From assembly GCF_900090245.1 (NCBI RefSeq), contig NZ_FMDN01000030.1:1-52822 (forward strand): a stretch of 52,822 nt of DNA, in the 5' to 3' direction. Shown here in pieces: positions 18,779 to 27,726 of the stretch. Numbering within the stretch: the stretch's first letter is position 1; each line of letters opens with the position of its first letter. Under the pieces are notes generated by a model. The model saw only the letters and a list, made by a program, of their open reading frames with translations, did no database searches and had not been told where the DNA came from. The position numbers and the translations under genes are program-made. Source of the DNA: Micromonospora halophytica. Its GTDB lineage: Bacteria; Actinomycetota; Actinomycetes; Mycobacteriales; Micromonosporaceae.

Positions 18779-18968
18779 ATCCGTATTCCTTGGAGAGTAG
18801 GAAACAACGATGACGAGCAGGAACAGCGCGAACGTGGCTGACGCCGCAGCGGAGCCGCAGGTTTGACCGGGGCACCGGCGCCGGCCCAGTCAGCCGTGCC
18901 GGCATGGGGAGAATGGCGTAGCGGACCATAGACATCCTGATGAGACCTTCCTCGTGCCCGGTTTGCGG

Positions 18969-20216
18969 TCAGCCGAAGATCTCCTCGGAGAGGCCGTCGG
19001 CGATCTCGACGGGCTCTGTGGTGCGCTCGGTGAAGATCTCGTCCCACACCATCTCGACCACGCCGTCCCGGGTGCTCCAGTCTGCGAGGGGCTTCGCGAC
19101 GTCGCCGGGCTTCTTGAGCGTGACGACGGAGACCACGCTCTCGGGGAGCTTCTCCGGGATCCGCACCGAGGTGACCTCTCCCGGCCGTGCCTTGAGGAAC
19201 GCCACGGCACTGCTACACACGGGCTCGTCCTGCACCAGGGGGAACGGGTCGATCCCCAGGTAGGAGGCCACATGCAGGGCGTAGGGGTTGTACCCGTAGG
19301 CACGCTCCATCTGGTCCATGATGCCGTCACCGCCAGGACGGGCCGCCGCCTCGATGAGCCACGGAGCGCCCGTACTGTCGAACTTGATCTCGACGTGCGC
19401 GATCCCGCGGTCGATCCCGAGGGCTTCGCACGCCCTTTCCGCCAGGGTCCTCAGGTTCGCTTCACCCGTGCGGTGGCTGGGCACGAGGTGCCCCACCTCG
19501 GCGAAGACGGGAGGCGCGGAGAGGAACTTCTCGGTGACCGTGAGCGTCTTGCGGCGGTCGCCGTGACACAGCACCTCGACGGAGACCTCCTCCTGGGAGT
19601 CCACGTACTGCTCGACCAGGTAACGGGTGCCGTCGATGGGGAAGTCGTCGCGGTAGCGCTCGATGTGTTCCACCGAGGCAGCGAACGCGGCGATCGCCTC
19701 GTCCTGTGTACGGGCGAGGCGGACCCCGCCGCTGCCGCTGAAGTCGGCAGGCTTGATCACGACCGGGAACCCGATCTCCCCGGCCGCCCCGAGCATCTCC
19801 GCCTCGGAGGTGACGGATGCGGAACGCGGTGTGGGCAGCCCTGCCGCCTCGAAACGCGCCTTCATCGCGTACTTCTCGCGTGTGACGTGCGCCGAATCGG
19901 CCGAGAGGCCGGGCAACCCGTATTCCTTGGCGACAGCACTCGCCGTCGGAACCCCCCAGTCGTTGACAGGCACGACCGCCGCAGGAAGCCAGCCGCGCCG
20001 CTTCCACTCCGCCACCGCCGCGAGCACGGATTCGGCGTAGCCGTCGTCCGCCGCAATCACCCGGTCGAAGAAGCGCTGCGGGCTGCGCAGCGGGTCGAGA
20101 GAGGTCATCCACACAGGGAGGGCACTCGCGTCCTTGGCCCCCGAGAAGGCGCGCTCGCGCAGGAAATAGCTCGTACCGAGCCCCAAGAGAAGAACATACG
20201 AACGATTCGTATCCAT
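18969..20216 (-). CDS. ATP-grasp ligase (L-amino-acid ligase type) no. 2
   Basis: 415 residues from ATG 20214-20216 (MDTNRSYVLLLGLG) with a GGAG site 10 nt upstream; the 15-residue longer frame is less likely. Order: N-terminal domain; LSADSAHVTREKYAMKARFE, where the ATP-grasp domain begins; GFPVVIKPADFSGSGGVRLA (ATP lysine and glycine-rich loop); RYLVEQYVDSQEEVSVEVLC; IAHVEIKFDSTGAPWLIEAA followed by ARPGGDG (metal-binding Glu and the Arg-Pro-Gly-Gly of the family). Such enzymes join a carboxylate and an amine through an acyl phosphate. In this operon it should make one amide of the product. Substrates unknown. Confidence 0.88.
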   Translation of the reverse strand: MDTNRSYVLLLGLGTSYFLRERAFSGAKDASALPVWMTSLDPLRSPQRFFDRVIAADDGYAESVLAAVAEWKRRGWLPAAVVPVNDWGVPTASAVAKEYGLPGLSADSAHVTREKYAMKARFEAAGLPTPRSASVTSEAEMLGAAGEIGFPVVIKPADFSGSGGVRLARTQDEAIAAFAASVEHIERYRDDFPIDGTRYLVEQYVDSQEEVSVEVLCHGDRRKTLTVTEKFLSAPPVFAEVGHLVPSHRTGEANLRTLAERACEALGIDRGIAHVEIKFDSTGAPWLIEAAARPGGDGIMDQMERAYGYNPYALHVASYLGIDPFPLVQDEPVCSSAVAFLKARPGEVTSVRIPEKLPESVVSVVTLKKPGDVAKPLADWSTRDGVVEMVWDEIFTERTTEPVEIADGLSEEIFG

Positions 20217-20417
20217 CTGATCAAGTCTCCGAAGGTTCGGTTTCGGGATGTCAGGCCGCACAGTGATTGAAGCGGGCGATAGCTCGGGTGTCGCTGCACG
20301 ATCGCCGACGAACGACCATGGCCCAGGCCGCCCTCGGCAGGTAGACGACCGCAGCGCCGGCCCGCGCCGATACTGCCTGACGACCCGGTCTGCTCAGCGG
20401 GGGCGCGGCGGCCACGG

Positions 20418-21716
20418 TCATGCCGGCACTCCTGCTGCGCGCACTTCACGGGAACCGCCGTCGTACAGGTAGTCGCCCTCGATCTGCCGCAGCTTCTGAT
20501 AGTCGGCGAGGATTTCTGCCGGATCATCAGAGACGAGGTACACGAGTCCCGGCGCCGTCGCGGCATCGACCGTGCGGGGAAGCCGGCGCGCTTCCGGATG
20601 CCACATGCTGGTATAGGCGTGGGACGGCAGTGCGCGGATTTCCGCCATCAACTCGTGAGAGGGGACGACACCGTCGTCCTTCGGGTTGATGAGAGATACC
20701 GAACGTACGCCTCGCAGCAACGGGAGTGCGCCGGTGGGCAGACGGTCGAACTCATCCGGCTTCGCCACGGACAGGGCGAGCAGATCCATCTGGTAGGTGC
20801 CGAAACAGCGCCTCAGGACGTCCGGCGCGTGTGCACCGCCGGGGCGCGCGGCGCACTCGACGAGCACCGGCCCACTGTCGGTCAGCATGACCTCGGCATG
20901 GGCTGCCCCGTTGCGGATTTCCAGAGCGTCGAGCACCTGGCGCGTGTAGGCCACCAGCTTCTCGGAGTCCGGGTCCTGCGGCGCGAGCGGCTCGTCGTAG
21001 TCGTAGACGAAGCTGCCGCTGGCGAGGTCCCGACGCTTGTAGTACCGCCAGATGTCGACGACGTGGTGCCTGCCGTTGCGACTGACCGTGTTGACATAGT
21101 ACTCATCGCCTTCGAGGAACCCCTGCGCGAGAACAGTCTTGTTCGCCTTTCCGAAACGGTCGGTGCTGGCCATGATCTTCTTGTGGGCGGCGCGCACCTG
21201 CTCCCGCGACGCACAGGCCACGACGTTGTCCGTGCCGCAACTGGCGACCGGCTTCAGCACGACCGGGTAGCCCGCGGTGGTCTCGGCCCACTCGATGACT
21301 TCGTCCGCATCGGGAGAGAGAATGGAGGCTGCATGCGCCAGGCCGGCATCGCGCAGGGCCAGAATCATTTCGTACTTGTTGCGACGGCAGTTCGGCCGGC
21401 TCAAGCCGTTGCCGGGAGTGCCGAGTTCGGCGTTGAGCTGTGCGACCAGCTCCACACCCGACTCTCCGATGGCGATCACGCAGCTGACCCCGTAGTCGCG
21501 AAGGGCGGACGCCGTGGCCCCGACGTCACCCGTGTGTTGTATGCCACCGACGAAGCCCTCGGGGTCGAACGGCTGGCCCAGGACGACATCGGGGTCCGGC
21601 GACTGGACGTGCACGCACTCCGTGCCGTGCTGCTGGAGCGCAGCCAGCACCTGGCTCTTGGCCGAGTTCACGTCGACGATCGCCACTCGGTTCGGTGTAC
21701 GGGAGTTGGTTGGCAT
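20418..21716 (-). CDS. ATP-grasp ligase (L-amino-acid ligase type) no. 1
   Basis: 432 residues from ATG 21714-21716 (MPTNSRTPNRVAIVDVNSAK), preceded by GGGAAG; the upstream frame lacks coding character. It shows GLSRPNCRRNKYEMILALRD, GYPVVLKPVASCGTDNVVAC, TVLAQGFLEGDEYYVNTVSR and AHAEVMLTDSGPVLVECAAR with PGGAHAPD, the metal-binding ATP-grasp end. It is the first gene of the 21.7-14.6 kb operon. The fold and motifs agree with dipeptide-forming ligases such as those of dapdiamide and other non-NRPS peptides. The amino-acid partners cannot be read off. Confidence 0.88.
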   Translation of the reverse strand: MPTNSRTPNRVAIVDVNSAKSQVLAALQQHGTECVHVQSPDPDVVLGQPFDPEGFVGGIQHTGDVGATASALRDYGVSCVIAIGESGVELVAQLNAELGTPGNGLSRPNCRRNKYEMILALRDAGLAHAASILSPDADEVIEWAETTAGYPVVLKPVASCGTDNVVACASREQVRAAHKKIMASTDRFGKANKTVLAQGFLEGDEYYVNTVSRNGRHHVVDIWRYYKRRDLASGSFVYDYDEPLAPQDPDSEKLVAYTRQVLDALEIRNGAAHAEVMLTDSGPVLVECAARPGGAHAPDVLRRCFGTYQMDLLALSVAKPDEFDRLPTGALPLLRGVRSVSLINPKDDGVVPSHELMAEIRALPSHAYTSMWHPEARRLPRTVDAATAPGLVYLVSDDPAEILADYQKLRQIEGDYLYDGGSREVRAAGVPA

Positions 21717-22031
21717 GGTCAGCTGCTTCCCTTCTGCCCGGTGGGTTCCCGCCGTTGCGCGTCGGCGGCGGTGCGGGCAATCTGTGGTCGGTAACCGGCA
21801 TCCGCACAGCGAACTGCCGAGAGTGCTGTGATAACGTCCGAAAGTTCCGACCCGGTCGCACAACCGCGTGATGGTTACGGGTTCCGGCAATTCAGGCGAG
21901 TTGCCTCTCGCTCCCGACGTCGTCTGACAGCGCAAACTTAGACCGCCGGTTCGCTATGTTCGTCCGCCCAGCGATTACCGCGCCCGTTCGATCCGGTTCC
22001 TGTATCAACTCGCCGAATCATCTTGCTGATT
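21717..22031. other. Intergenic region upstream of the ligase operon
   Basis: About 315 bases without a supported gene. It should hold the minus-strand promoter of the operon starting at 21716. It contains AT-richer spots (TGTGATAACGTCCGAAAGTT near 21828-21847) but no consensus promoter I can defend. Confidence 0.4.
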
Positions 22032-22235
22032 ACTTCGGCGGAGCAGTACGGTCCGCCGCTGACCGGCCGGGCCGTAGCCCATGTAGTACGCGATCTCACC
22101 GGTGGCGAGGCTGCGCCGGGCCAGGATCCAGCGGACGAAGGCCGGTCCGCCGTCATCGGGCTCCGCAAAGTCCGGAACGTAGGGCAACTCGCCGACGGCC
22201 CAGTCATAGATTCGCGGCCCCTTGTGTCGCCCCAA
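22032..22235 (-). pseudogene. IS701-type transposase fragment
   Basis: The minus-strand translation HKGPRIYDWAVGELPYVPDF, then FVRWILARRSLATGEIAYYM and GYGPAG is the characteristic middle segment of IS701-family transposases (GxRxYDWA, LLARRS, EIAYY). Only about 65 residues remain; both ends are lost. Confidence 0.75.
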
Positions 22236-22619
22236 CCCACGCCCGCAGGAACGTGTTCACCCCAAGAGACTGCCCCGGGTTCGGTTGACTCGCGGGTTCT
22301 GAGTGGGCGTCCATGGCGACCATCGTTCGTCGGCTGACCGAGCCAGCACCCCGTCCTGGCGGCACCGGTGAACCTCACCGTGATCCTCGACCTGATCACC
22401 GCACGCGGAGCCACCGCCGGTCACACCGCCGATAGGCTACGTGAGGTGCCCCCTACCAGCAGATCCTGGACGTGCTCACCACCGCGCCCGCCGGCATGTG
22501 CGCCAAAGCCATCTGCATCGCACTCGACGTCGAGCCCTCACCGAACCCCGTCGAGAGCACCCGCGCGAAGCTGAAACCCGACTTGGATCATTTAGAGGTC
22601 CTAACAAGATGATCTCTGG

Positions 22620-23479
22620 GTGTTGTCCTTTGTAAAGGATGATCTACGATGTGGGGTCGTGAGGCGTGGTGAGCAGCCGCCGCGGATCGTGCCGGACGGG
22701 CTGTGGCAGCGCATCGAGCCGTTGCTGCCCAGGCCTGAGCGCAATCCACGGCATCCGGGACGTAAGAGGATCCCGGACCGGCAGGTGCTGTGCGGGATCC
22801 TGTTCGTGCTGCACACCGGCATCCAGTGGGAGTTCCTACCGCAGCAGCTGGGGTTCGGGTCCGGGATGACCTGCTGGCGGCGGCTGGAGGAATGGAACCG
22901 GGTCGGGGTGTGGCAGCGGCTGCACGAGCTGCCGCTGGCCGAGCTGCAGGCAGCCGGCAAGCTCGACTGGTCCCGCGCCGTGATCGACTCCTCGCACGTG
23001 CGGGCCGCCCGACGTGGCCCAAAAGCGGCCCGAGCCCGGTCGACCGCGCCCGCCCAGGCTCGAAGCACCACGTCCTGACCGAGGGCGCCGGCATCCCCCT
23101 GGCCGTGTCGCTGACCGGCGGCAACCGCCACGACGTCACCCAACTGATCCCGCTGATCGACAAGATCCCGCCCGTACGCAATCGGCGCGGCCGACCCCGC
23201 CGGCGCCCTGACCAGCTCTTCGGCGACCGCGCCTACGACCACGACAAGTACCACCGGGCCATACGCGGCAAAGGCATTCGTCCGCGCATCGCCCGCCGTG
23301 GCCAGCCCCACGGCTCGGGACTCGGCATGCACCGGTGGGTCATCGAGCGGACGATCGCCTGGTACCACGGCATGAGACGACTACGCATCCGCTGGGAACG
23401 CCGCGACGACATCCACGAAGCCTTCCTCGGCCTCGCCACCTGCATCATCACGTACCGACACGTCCTACGACTTTGTTAG
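22620..23479 (+). CDS. IS5-family transposase, OrfAB by -1 frameshift
   Basis: The first frame (22620-23078) gives the N-terminal domain: IVPDGLWQRIEPLLPRPERN, GILFVLHTGIQWEFLPQQLG, and the first catalytic Asp in RAVIDSSHVRAARRG. The second frame, one base back, runs to the stop at 23479 and gives SGPSPVDRARPGSKHHVLTE, LFGDRAYDHDKYHRAI with the second Asp, and HRWVIERTIAWYHGMRRLRI with the Glu. Homology passes from frame 1 to frame 2 exactly at a CCCAAAA heptamer (23018-23024). The fusion is a normal full-length transposase, so the gene is probably intact and active. Confidence 0.8.
23018..23024 (+). promoter_or_regulatory. Slippery heptamer for -1 ribosomal frameshifting
   Basis: In the first frame the codons are GGC CCA AAA GCG, so the sequence C CCA AAA is a textbook X XXY YYZ site. 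After slipping one base back the ribosome reads CCC AAA AGC GGC and enters the second frame, where the conserved GPSPVDRARPGSKHH follows. Frame 0 would stop at 23078. Confidence 0.7.
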
Positions 23480-23940
23480 GACCTCTAAGTGCGTACGACG
23501 ATCGGCGCCGTGTTTCCGCTGGTGGTCGCGGTGCCGCCCGTTGAGCGAACTGACCGAAGGGACAACTTCGCGCTGGATAGCGGCGCGTCGGCTTGACGGA
23601 TATTCGGCATCTGCTAGCGTGGACCCTGGTGCACGACTCGCGGTCGGGGATTCTGGACCCTACAGTCCGGTTGACCATCCATATCGGATGGTTCTGCTTC
23701 TCCCGGGAGGCCTGAGAAATGCCGTCGAATAGGGACTTTTCGACGAGGCCGTGGTGCCGGTTAGTGCGCACATCTCGGCGCGGTCACAAGCAACAAAGCA
23801 GGTCACAGCGCTGAGATCGAAAGATGATCATCAACGTGACCCAAGTCGGGTCGAGAGCACCCGCGCGAAGCTGAAACGCATGGTCGACCGCGACGTCCTG
23901 ACCGAAACGAACCCGGCGTATTCACCCTCACTCCGAAACG

Positions 23941-24147
23941 GACCTAACCCTTCGAACCGCCTTCACAGGTCAGGAGTCAACCGAACCGGGGGCAGTCCCC
24001 ACCTCGGACGACCTGGATCCCGGCCCCACACCGCCATCAGGGCCACCCACCGCGCGCCTGCTCAGCCGGTCACGCAAGGCGACCCAAGCGGCCTGATCAA
24101 CTCACGCCGCGTGGCATTGCCTCGGCAGGTCCCTGCGCTTGACGTGT
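23941..24147. other. Intergenic debris after the IS-rich gap
   Basis: No supported gene. A continuous open reading on the plus strand has no family resemblance and a proline/arginine-rich composition typical of non-coding GC-rich DNA. Confidence 0.4.
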
Positions 24148-24933
24148 TCAAACTGAAGTCGGAGAACGTCGACCGGCTTGAGTCAGTGTGAGCTCCACCG
24201 CATAACTCTGACCTTCAGTCTCGATCTCCGTGATCTCCCAACCGGTGCCGACGACCAATTCCCCCAGCTCCTCGGGGGTGAGATACAAGTAGTCAAACCA
24301 GTCTGTCGCCAGGTTCTTGTGCCGTATGCGCATGCGAGAGGTGCCGGGCAGGCGGCCTTGGCGTCGGTTCTCCTCCCGGTAACGAAGGTGATCAGGGTGT
24401 GAGGTCATGGCGGGATTCAGGGAGTTGCCGAAAAGGCGGGTGCCGACGTTGGCCTTGCGCGCGAGACCGGAAAGGAGCTGTGGCGCTTTCTGGCACGACT
24501 CCAGAAGGCCCAAGTTGTAGCCAAGGAGGAGTATGCAATCAAATCTTCCGATATCATCTCCTTGCTCCTCGACCGTCCCCCTCAGCACGCGCACGCCACG
24601 CTGCCGGGAAACGTAGACAGCACCAGGCGACGTATCGACTCCTACGACATCCGCGCCCCGCTGAGCCAGAGCGATTGCATGTCTTCCTGCACCACAGCCG
24701 ACATCGAGCACCCGGCCGCCGGCGCGCTTGATCACCCATTGCTCATGTCGCTCATGCTCGTCGAGCTCATCGAAGTATTCAGCGACATCGGTGGTGAAGA
24801 GGAAGCCGTCATCACGCTCGACCGTCGCATAGGAGTGCCCAGCTTTTCCGCCCGCTGCCCAGCACTCCTTCAAGGCCTCCCCGAACCCGTCACCCAGTAC
24901 CGGACCTCCGGCCTTGCGCTCTGCCTTGATCAC
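24148..24933 (-). CDS. SAM-dependent class I methyltransferase
   Basis: 261 residues from GTG 24931-24933, placed 5 nt after GGAAGGAGAG; the longer frame upstream is arginine/proline-rich noise. Motif I is RVLDVGCGAGRHAIALAQRG, motif II GVDTSPGAVYVSRQRGV, motif post-I-like FDCILLLGYNLGLLES. The N-terminus (HSYATVERDDGFLFTTDVAE) is typical for small-molecule methyltransferases of this type. The stop region abuts IS debris, so the last residues (RRSPTSV) may be replaced. It is the last gene of the block with the MFS exporter and ligase no. 3, 226 bp downstream of the exporter. Confidence 0.82.
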   Translation of the reverse strand: MIKAERKAGGPVLGDGFGEALKECWAAGGKAGHSYATVERDDGFLFTTDVAEYFDELDEHERHEQWVIKRAGGRVLDVGCGAGRHAIALAQRGADVVGVDTSPGAVYVSRQRGVRVLRGTVEEQGDDIGRFDCILLLGYNLGLLESCQKAPQLLSGLARKANVGTRLFGNSLNPAMTSHPDHLRYREENRRQGRLPGTSRMRIRHKNLATDWFDYLYLTPEELGELVVGTGWEITEIETEGQSYAVELTLTQAGRRSPTSV

Positions 24934-25159
24934 AGCTCTCCTTCCTCTACCTGCTGGTGCCGTTGGCGTAGTCGCCGACCGAGCACGCTGTCGTCCACGG
25001 CGGGCACCGTGTCCGCCGGAGCAATGCACAACCGGCCTTCCAGGTGGGCGGTCGCACGCGCCGCCTCGTCTGATCCGGGCGTCCCCGCGGACGTGATCGG
25101 CGGCCATGACCGGCATCAGCGGGCACACCACCTCCTGGTCGGCCACGGCCTCGGGTGGT

Positions 25160-26440
25160 TCATTTGCGCGAAGAAGCCAGGTCCGACCCGGAGGGCAAGG
25201 AGTCGGACACGACCACTTCGGACGCCGCACGGCGACGCGGCAGAGCGAGCAGCGCGGACAGCAGTCCGAGCACGGCGACCCCGACCCACATCGCCGACGG
25301 CTCAATCGCGTAGACGGCGCCACCGATGACCGGCCCGACGCATATCCCGGTCGTGGACGCGGCTCCGTACAACCCTTGGTAGCGTCCGACCATTCCGGGC
25401 GGCGTCAGATTCGCCACGTGCGCCTGGCCGATGGAGGTGCTCAGCATCTCGCCGAAGGTCCAGACAACCATCGTCGCCAGCAACGGTCCCATGGTGACGG
25501 CGAACCCGGTCAGTGCGAGGCCGACACCGATGACCAGGTTGCCGAGGGCCACCATGTACTCCGGCCGGTACCGGGAGGCCAGAGCGGTGATGGGAAGTTC
25601 CAGCACCAGCACCAGCAGCCCTGACAAGCCCATGAGGTATCCGAAGTGGCGATCGCTCAGGCCCACGTCGTTGATGTGCAGGGGCAGACCGACGGTGACC
25701 TGCGTGTAGACCAACTCGGCGCACACGGTCATCAGCAGGAACCGCACCAGGACACGATCGCTGAACGCTCGCCGGTACCCCACCGACCGGTCCGTCTGCG
25801 TGTCTGCGTCCTCATCATCGGACCGCGACCGGGGCGTGCCGCGCAGCAACACCGCCACGAACACACCGAACAGCAGACCCGTGGCGGCATTGGCGAGGAA
25901 GAGCCACTCATACGAGATGCTGGCCAGCACACCGCCGATGCCGCCGCCCAGCGTGAAGCCGAGATTCTGCGCGAACCGGAGCACCCCGAACGCGGCGAGC
26001 CTTTGCTGATGGGTTTCCACGGAGTCGATCAGCACGGAGGCCGCAGCGGGCCGGGAGATCTGCGACGCCATGCCCCCAAGTCCCACCACCACGATGATGG
26101 CGGGCATGGACTCGAGGAACGGAACACTCGCCACCAGTCCGGCATTGGCCACGGCGGAGCCCACAATGGTCCACCGCCGGCCGAGCTTGTCCGCGAGATG
26201 GCCGCCCACCGTGTTACCGAGCACCCGGGCCACACCGGACACGCCGAGTACGACCCCCGCAAGACCAGCGGAGTAGCCGCGCTGCACCAGGTAGAGCGTG
26301 ATGAAGATCGGCAGGAAGTTGCCGACCTGATTGATCAGAGCACCGATACTGATGAGCCACACACGGCTCGGCAACCCGCGCAGCGTATCCCGGAACGACG
26401 GGCTGGTGGTGGCCGACGAGTCCGGAGGCGCAGTGCTCAC
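25160..26440 (-). CDS. MFS exporter, probable product efflux or self-resistance
   Basis: 426 residues with about 12 transmembrane helices in two six-helix halves. The half-1 signature between helices 2 and 3 is GGHLADKLGRRWTIVGSAVA; a long charged loop (RGTPRSRSDDEDADTQTDRS) separates the halves. GTG start 26438-26440 overlaps the TGA of ligase no. 3 (GTGA), so exporter and ligase are translationally coupled. Family members of the MdtH/drug:H+ type export small molecules. Its position in the cluster suggests export of the product. Confidence 0.88.
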   Translation of the reverse strand: MSTAPPDSSATTSPSFRDTLRGLPSRVWLISIGALINQVGNFLPIFITLYLVQRGYSAGLAGVVLGVSGVARVLGNTVGGHLADKLGRRWTIVGSAVANAGLVASVPFLESMPAIIVVVGLGGMASQISRPAAASVLIDSVETHQQRLAAFGVLRFAQNLGFTLGGGIGGVLASISYEWLFLANAATGLLFGVFVAVLLRGTPRSRSDDEDADTQTDRSVGYRRAFSDRVLVRFLLMTVCAELVYTQVTVGLPLHINDVGLSDRHFGYLMGLSGLLVLVLELPITALASRYRPEYMVALGNLVIGVGLALTGFAVTMGPLLATMVVWTFGEMLSTSIGQAHVANLTPPGMVGRYQGLYGAASTTGICVGPVIGGAVYAIEPSAMWVGVAVLGLLSALLALPRRRAASEVVVSDSLPSGSDLASSRK

Positions 26441-27726
26441 GCGACAGGCTCGGTGCGCACGCGAATCGCTGCCGCCAGCCGCTTGCTGTTGGCGACCGCT
26501 TCAGCGGTGGTGACACCGCGCGCCAAGACCCACCCCGCGATGTCCTCGTTCCACGTCAGCGGCTGAACCACATCGTCCGGCTTCACCCTCACGTTCACAT
26601 CGATGAACGCCGGATCCGCGCGCACGGCGTCGACACCGGTCACCTCCACGACCCGCCCAGGCTCCGGCATGATCGCGGCGTGCGCCGCCGCGCCCCGAGG
26701 CTCAGGCGACTCCGTCAGCGGCTCCAGCACGCCGAGCCCGGCGGCCAGCGCGTAGCGCTCCATGTCGATGCCGTAGACGGTCTCGGTCATATCGTTGATC
26801 CCGCCGCCCCCGATGCGATTGTGCGACTCGACGATCCGCGGACCGCGCGAGGTCAGCTTGACCTCGGTATGTGCCGGACCGTTGCGCAGCCCCACCGCGT
26901 CGAGGAGATCGGCCACCAACCGCGTGGCCTCACGCAGCGTCTCACCCGGCTGGCGGCTGGGGGTCGAAAGTCCGACCTCGGCGAAACCGGTGCCGCCGAG
27001 TTCCTTGTCCGTTACCGCGACGACGACATGCTGGCCATCGAAGCTCAGTGTCTCCACACTGACCTCCGGGCCGTCCAAGAACTCCTCCATGAGGAAGTCG
27101 TCGAAGGAATCGGCGAAGCCCAGGTCCCCGGGTTTCCATTCCTTGTCGGCGAGGGAGAGGTACCGGTCGGCGACCGTATCCGCGTCTTCCTGGTGGCGGA
27201 CGTGGAATATCGCCAGACTACCCGACTCGCGGGTCGGCTTGACGATGATCGGCAATCCGGTGACCTGGACGAACTCCTTGACGTCCTGGTTGGTACGGCC
27301 GACCCCGGAAGCCACCGGGCCGATGCCTCTCTCGGCAAGCCGCTCGCGCATCCGCGACTTGTCCAGCAGCAGTTCCACGGTGGTGACGGACTCGCCGCCG
27401 ATGCCGAATGTCTCACTGAGCTGTGCCGCCGGCAACAGCCCGAAGTCGGACAGTGTCAGAACTGCCTGGAACGGGGACATCTCGTGCAACGTCCGGACCA
27501 GCGGCAGGAGTTCGTCCGAGTCGGCGTAGTCGAGCAGCAGCGCGTGGTCGACGTAGGGCCAGTGGCCTTGGTCATACCTGCCCGGGTGCTGGACGTAGAC
27601 CACATCCAGACCCAACTCCCGGGCTTTGCACACCTGACGGGGCGGACCACCGATGAGCAGGACCCGAGGTCGTCCGGTGGCGGCCGTCGAGGACGGCTGG
27701 TCGTTGGGTACAGCGTGATTGGACAA
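26437..27726 (-). CDS. ATP-grasp ligase (L-amino-acid ligase type) no. 3
   Basis: 429 residues; TTG start 27724-27726 sits 5 nt after GGAGGGG. N-terminal Rossmann-like part RPRVLLIGGPPRQVCKAREL; ATP-grasp part from LLLDKSRMRERLAERGIGPV, GLPIIVKPTRESGSLAIFHV, DDFLMEEFLDGPEVSVETLS; metal-binding end AHTEVKLTSRGPRIVESHNR with IGGGGIND. The last motif has His-Asn-Arg where ligases 1 and 2 have Ala-Ala-Arg-Pro, so it belongs to a different subgroup and probably uses other substrates. Forms an operon with the exporter. Confidence 0.87.
   Translation of the reverse strand: MSNHAVPNDQPSSTAATGRPRVLLIGGPPRQVCKARELGLDVVYVQHPGRYDQGHWPYVDHALLLDYADSDELLPLVRTLHEMSPFQAVLTLSDFGLLPAAQLSETFGIGGESVTTVELLLDKSRMRERLAERGIGPVASGVGRTNQDVKEFVQVTGLPIIVKPTRESGSLAIFHVRHQEDADTVADRYLSLADKEWKPGDLGFADSFDDFLMEEFLDGPEVSVETLSFDGQHVVVAVTDKELGGTGFAEVGLSTPSRQPGETLREATRLVADLLDAVGLRNGPAHTEVKLTSRGPRIVESHNRIGGGGINDMTETVYGIDMERYALAAGLGVLEPLTESPEPRGAAAHAAIMPEPGRVVEVTGVDAVRADPAFIDVNVRVKPDDVVQPLTWNEDIAGWVLARGVTTAEAVANSKRLAAAIRVRTEPVA

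Larger units (their letters stand above)
22592..23488 (+). mobile_element. IS5-type insertion sequence (two overlapping frames)
   Basis: Perfect 16-bp inverted repeats: TTAGAGGTCCTAACAA at 22592-22607 and its complement at 23473-23488. The outer three bases are TTA on the left and TAA on the right, so they may be part of the target duplication. The element is 897 bp, typical of the small IS5-family members that make their transposase by frameshifting. It is inserted 16 bp inside the IS1634-like element. Confidence 0.85.
22576..23852 (+). mobile_element. Non-autonomous IS1634-like element with 24-bp target duplication, carrying a nested IS5-type element
   Basis: The ends are ACCCGACTTGGATCA at 22576 and the inverted ACCCGACTTGGGTCA ending at 23852; the same end occurs at 6951 next to an IS1634-type transposase start. 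Directly flanking are identical 24-bp copies at 22552-22575 and 23853-23876 (CGAGAGCACCCGCGCGAAGC plus TGAA). IS1634-family elements are known for unusually long, variable target duplications. Without the nested IS (22592-23488) only about 380 bp remain, without a transposase gene, so it resembles a MITE-like derivative. A sigma70-like TTGACG-16 nt-TAGCGT lies at 23593-23620. Confidence 0.7.
22367..23940 (+). pseudogene. Winged-helix-like gene split by nested mobile elements
   Basis: The left piece (22455-22575) reads ILDVLTTAPAGMCAKAICIA then LDVEPSPNPVESTRAKLK. The right piece (from 23853) repeats ESTRAKLK and continues RMVDRDVLTETNPAYS. Joined, they give a small winged-helix-type protein common in actinomycetes next to transposon remnants. 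A further N-terminal piece (VNLTVILDLITARGATAGHT from 22367) is out of frame. The interruption is a 1277-bp insertion with 24-bp target duplications. Non-functional. Confidence 0.6.
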
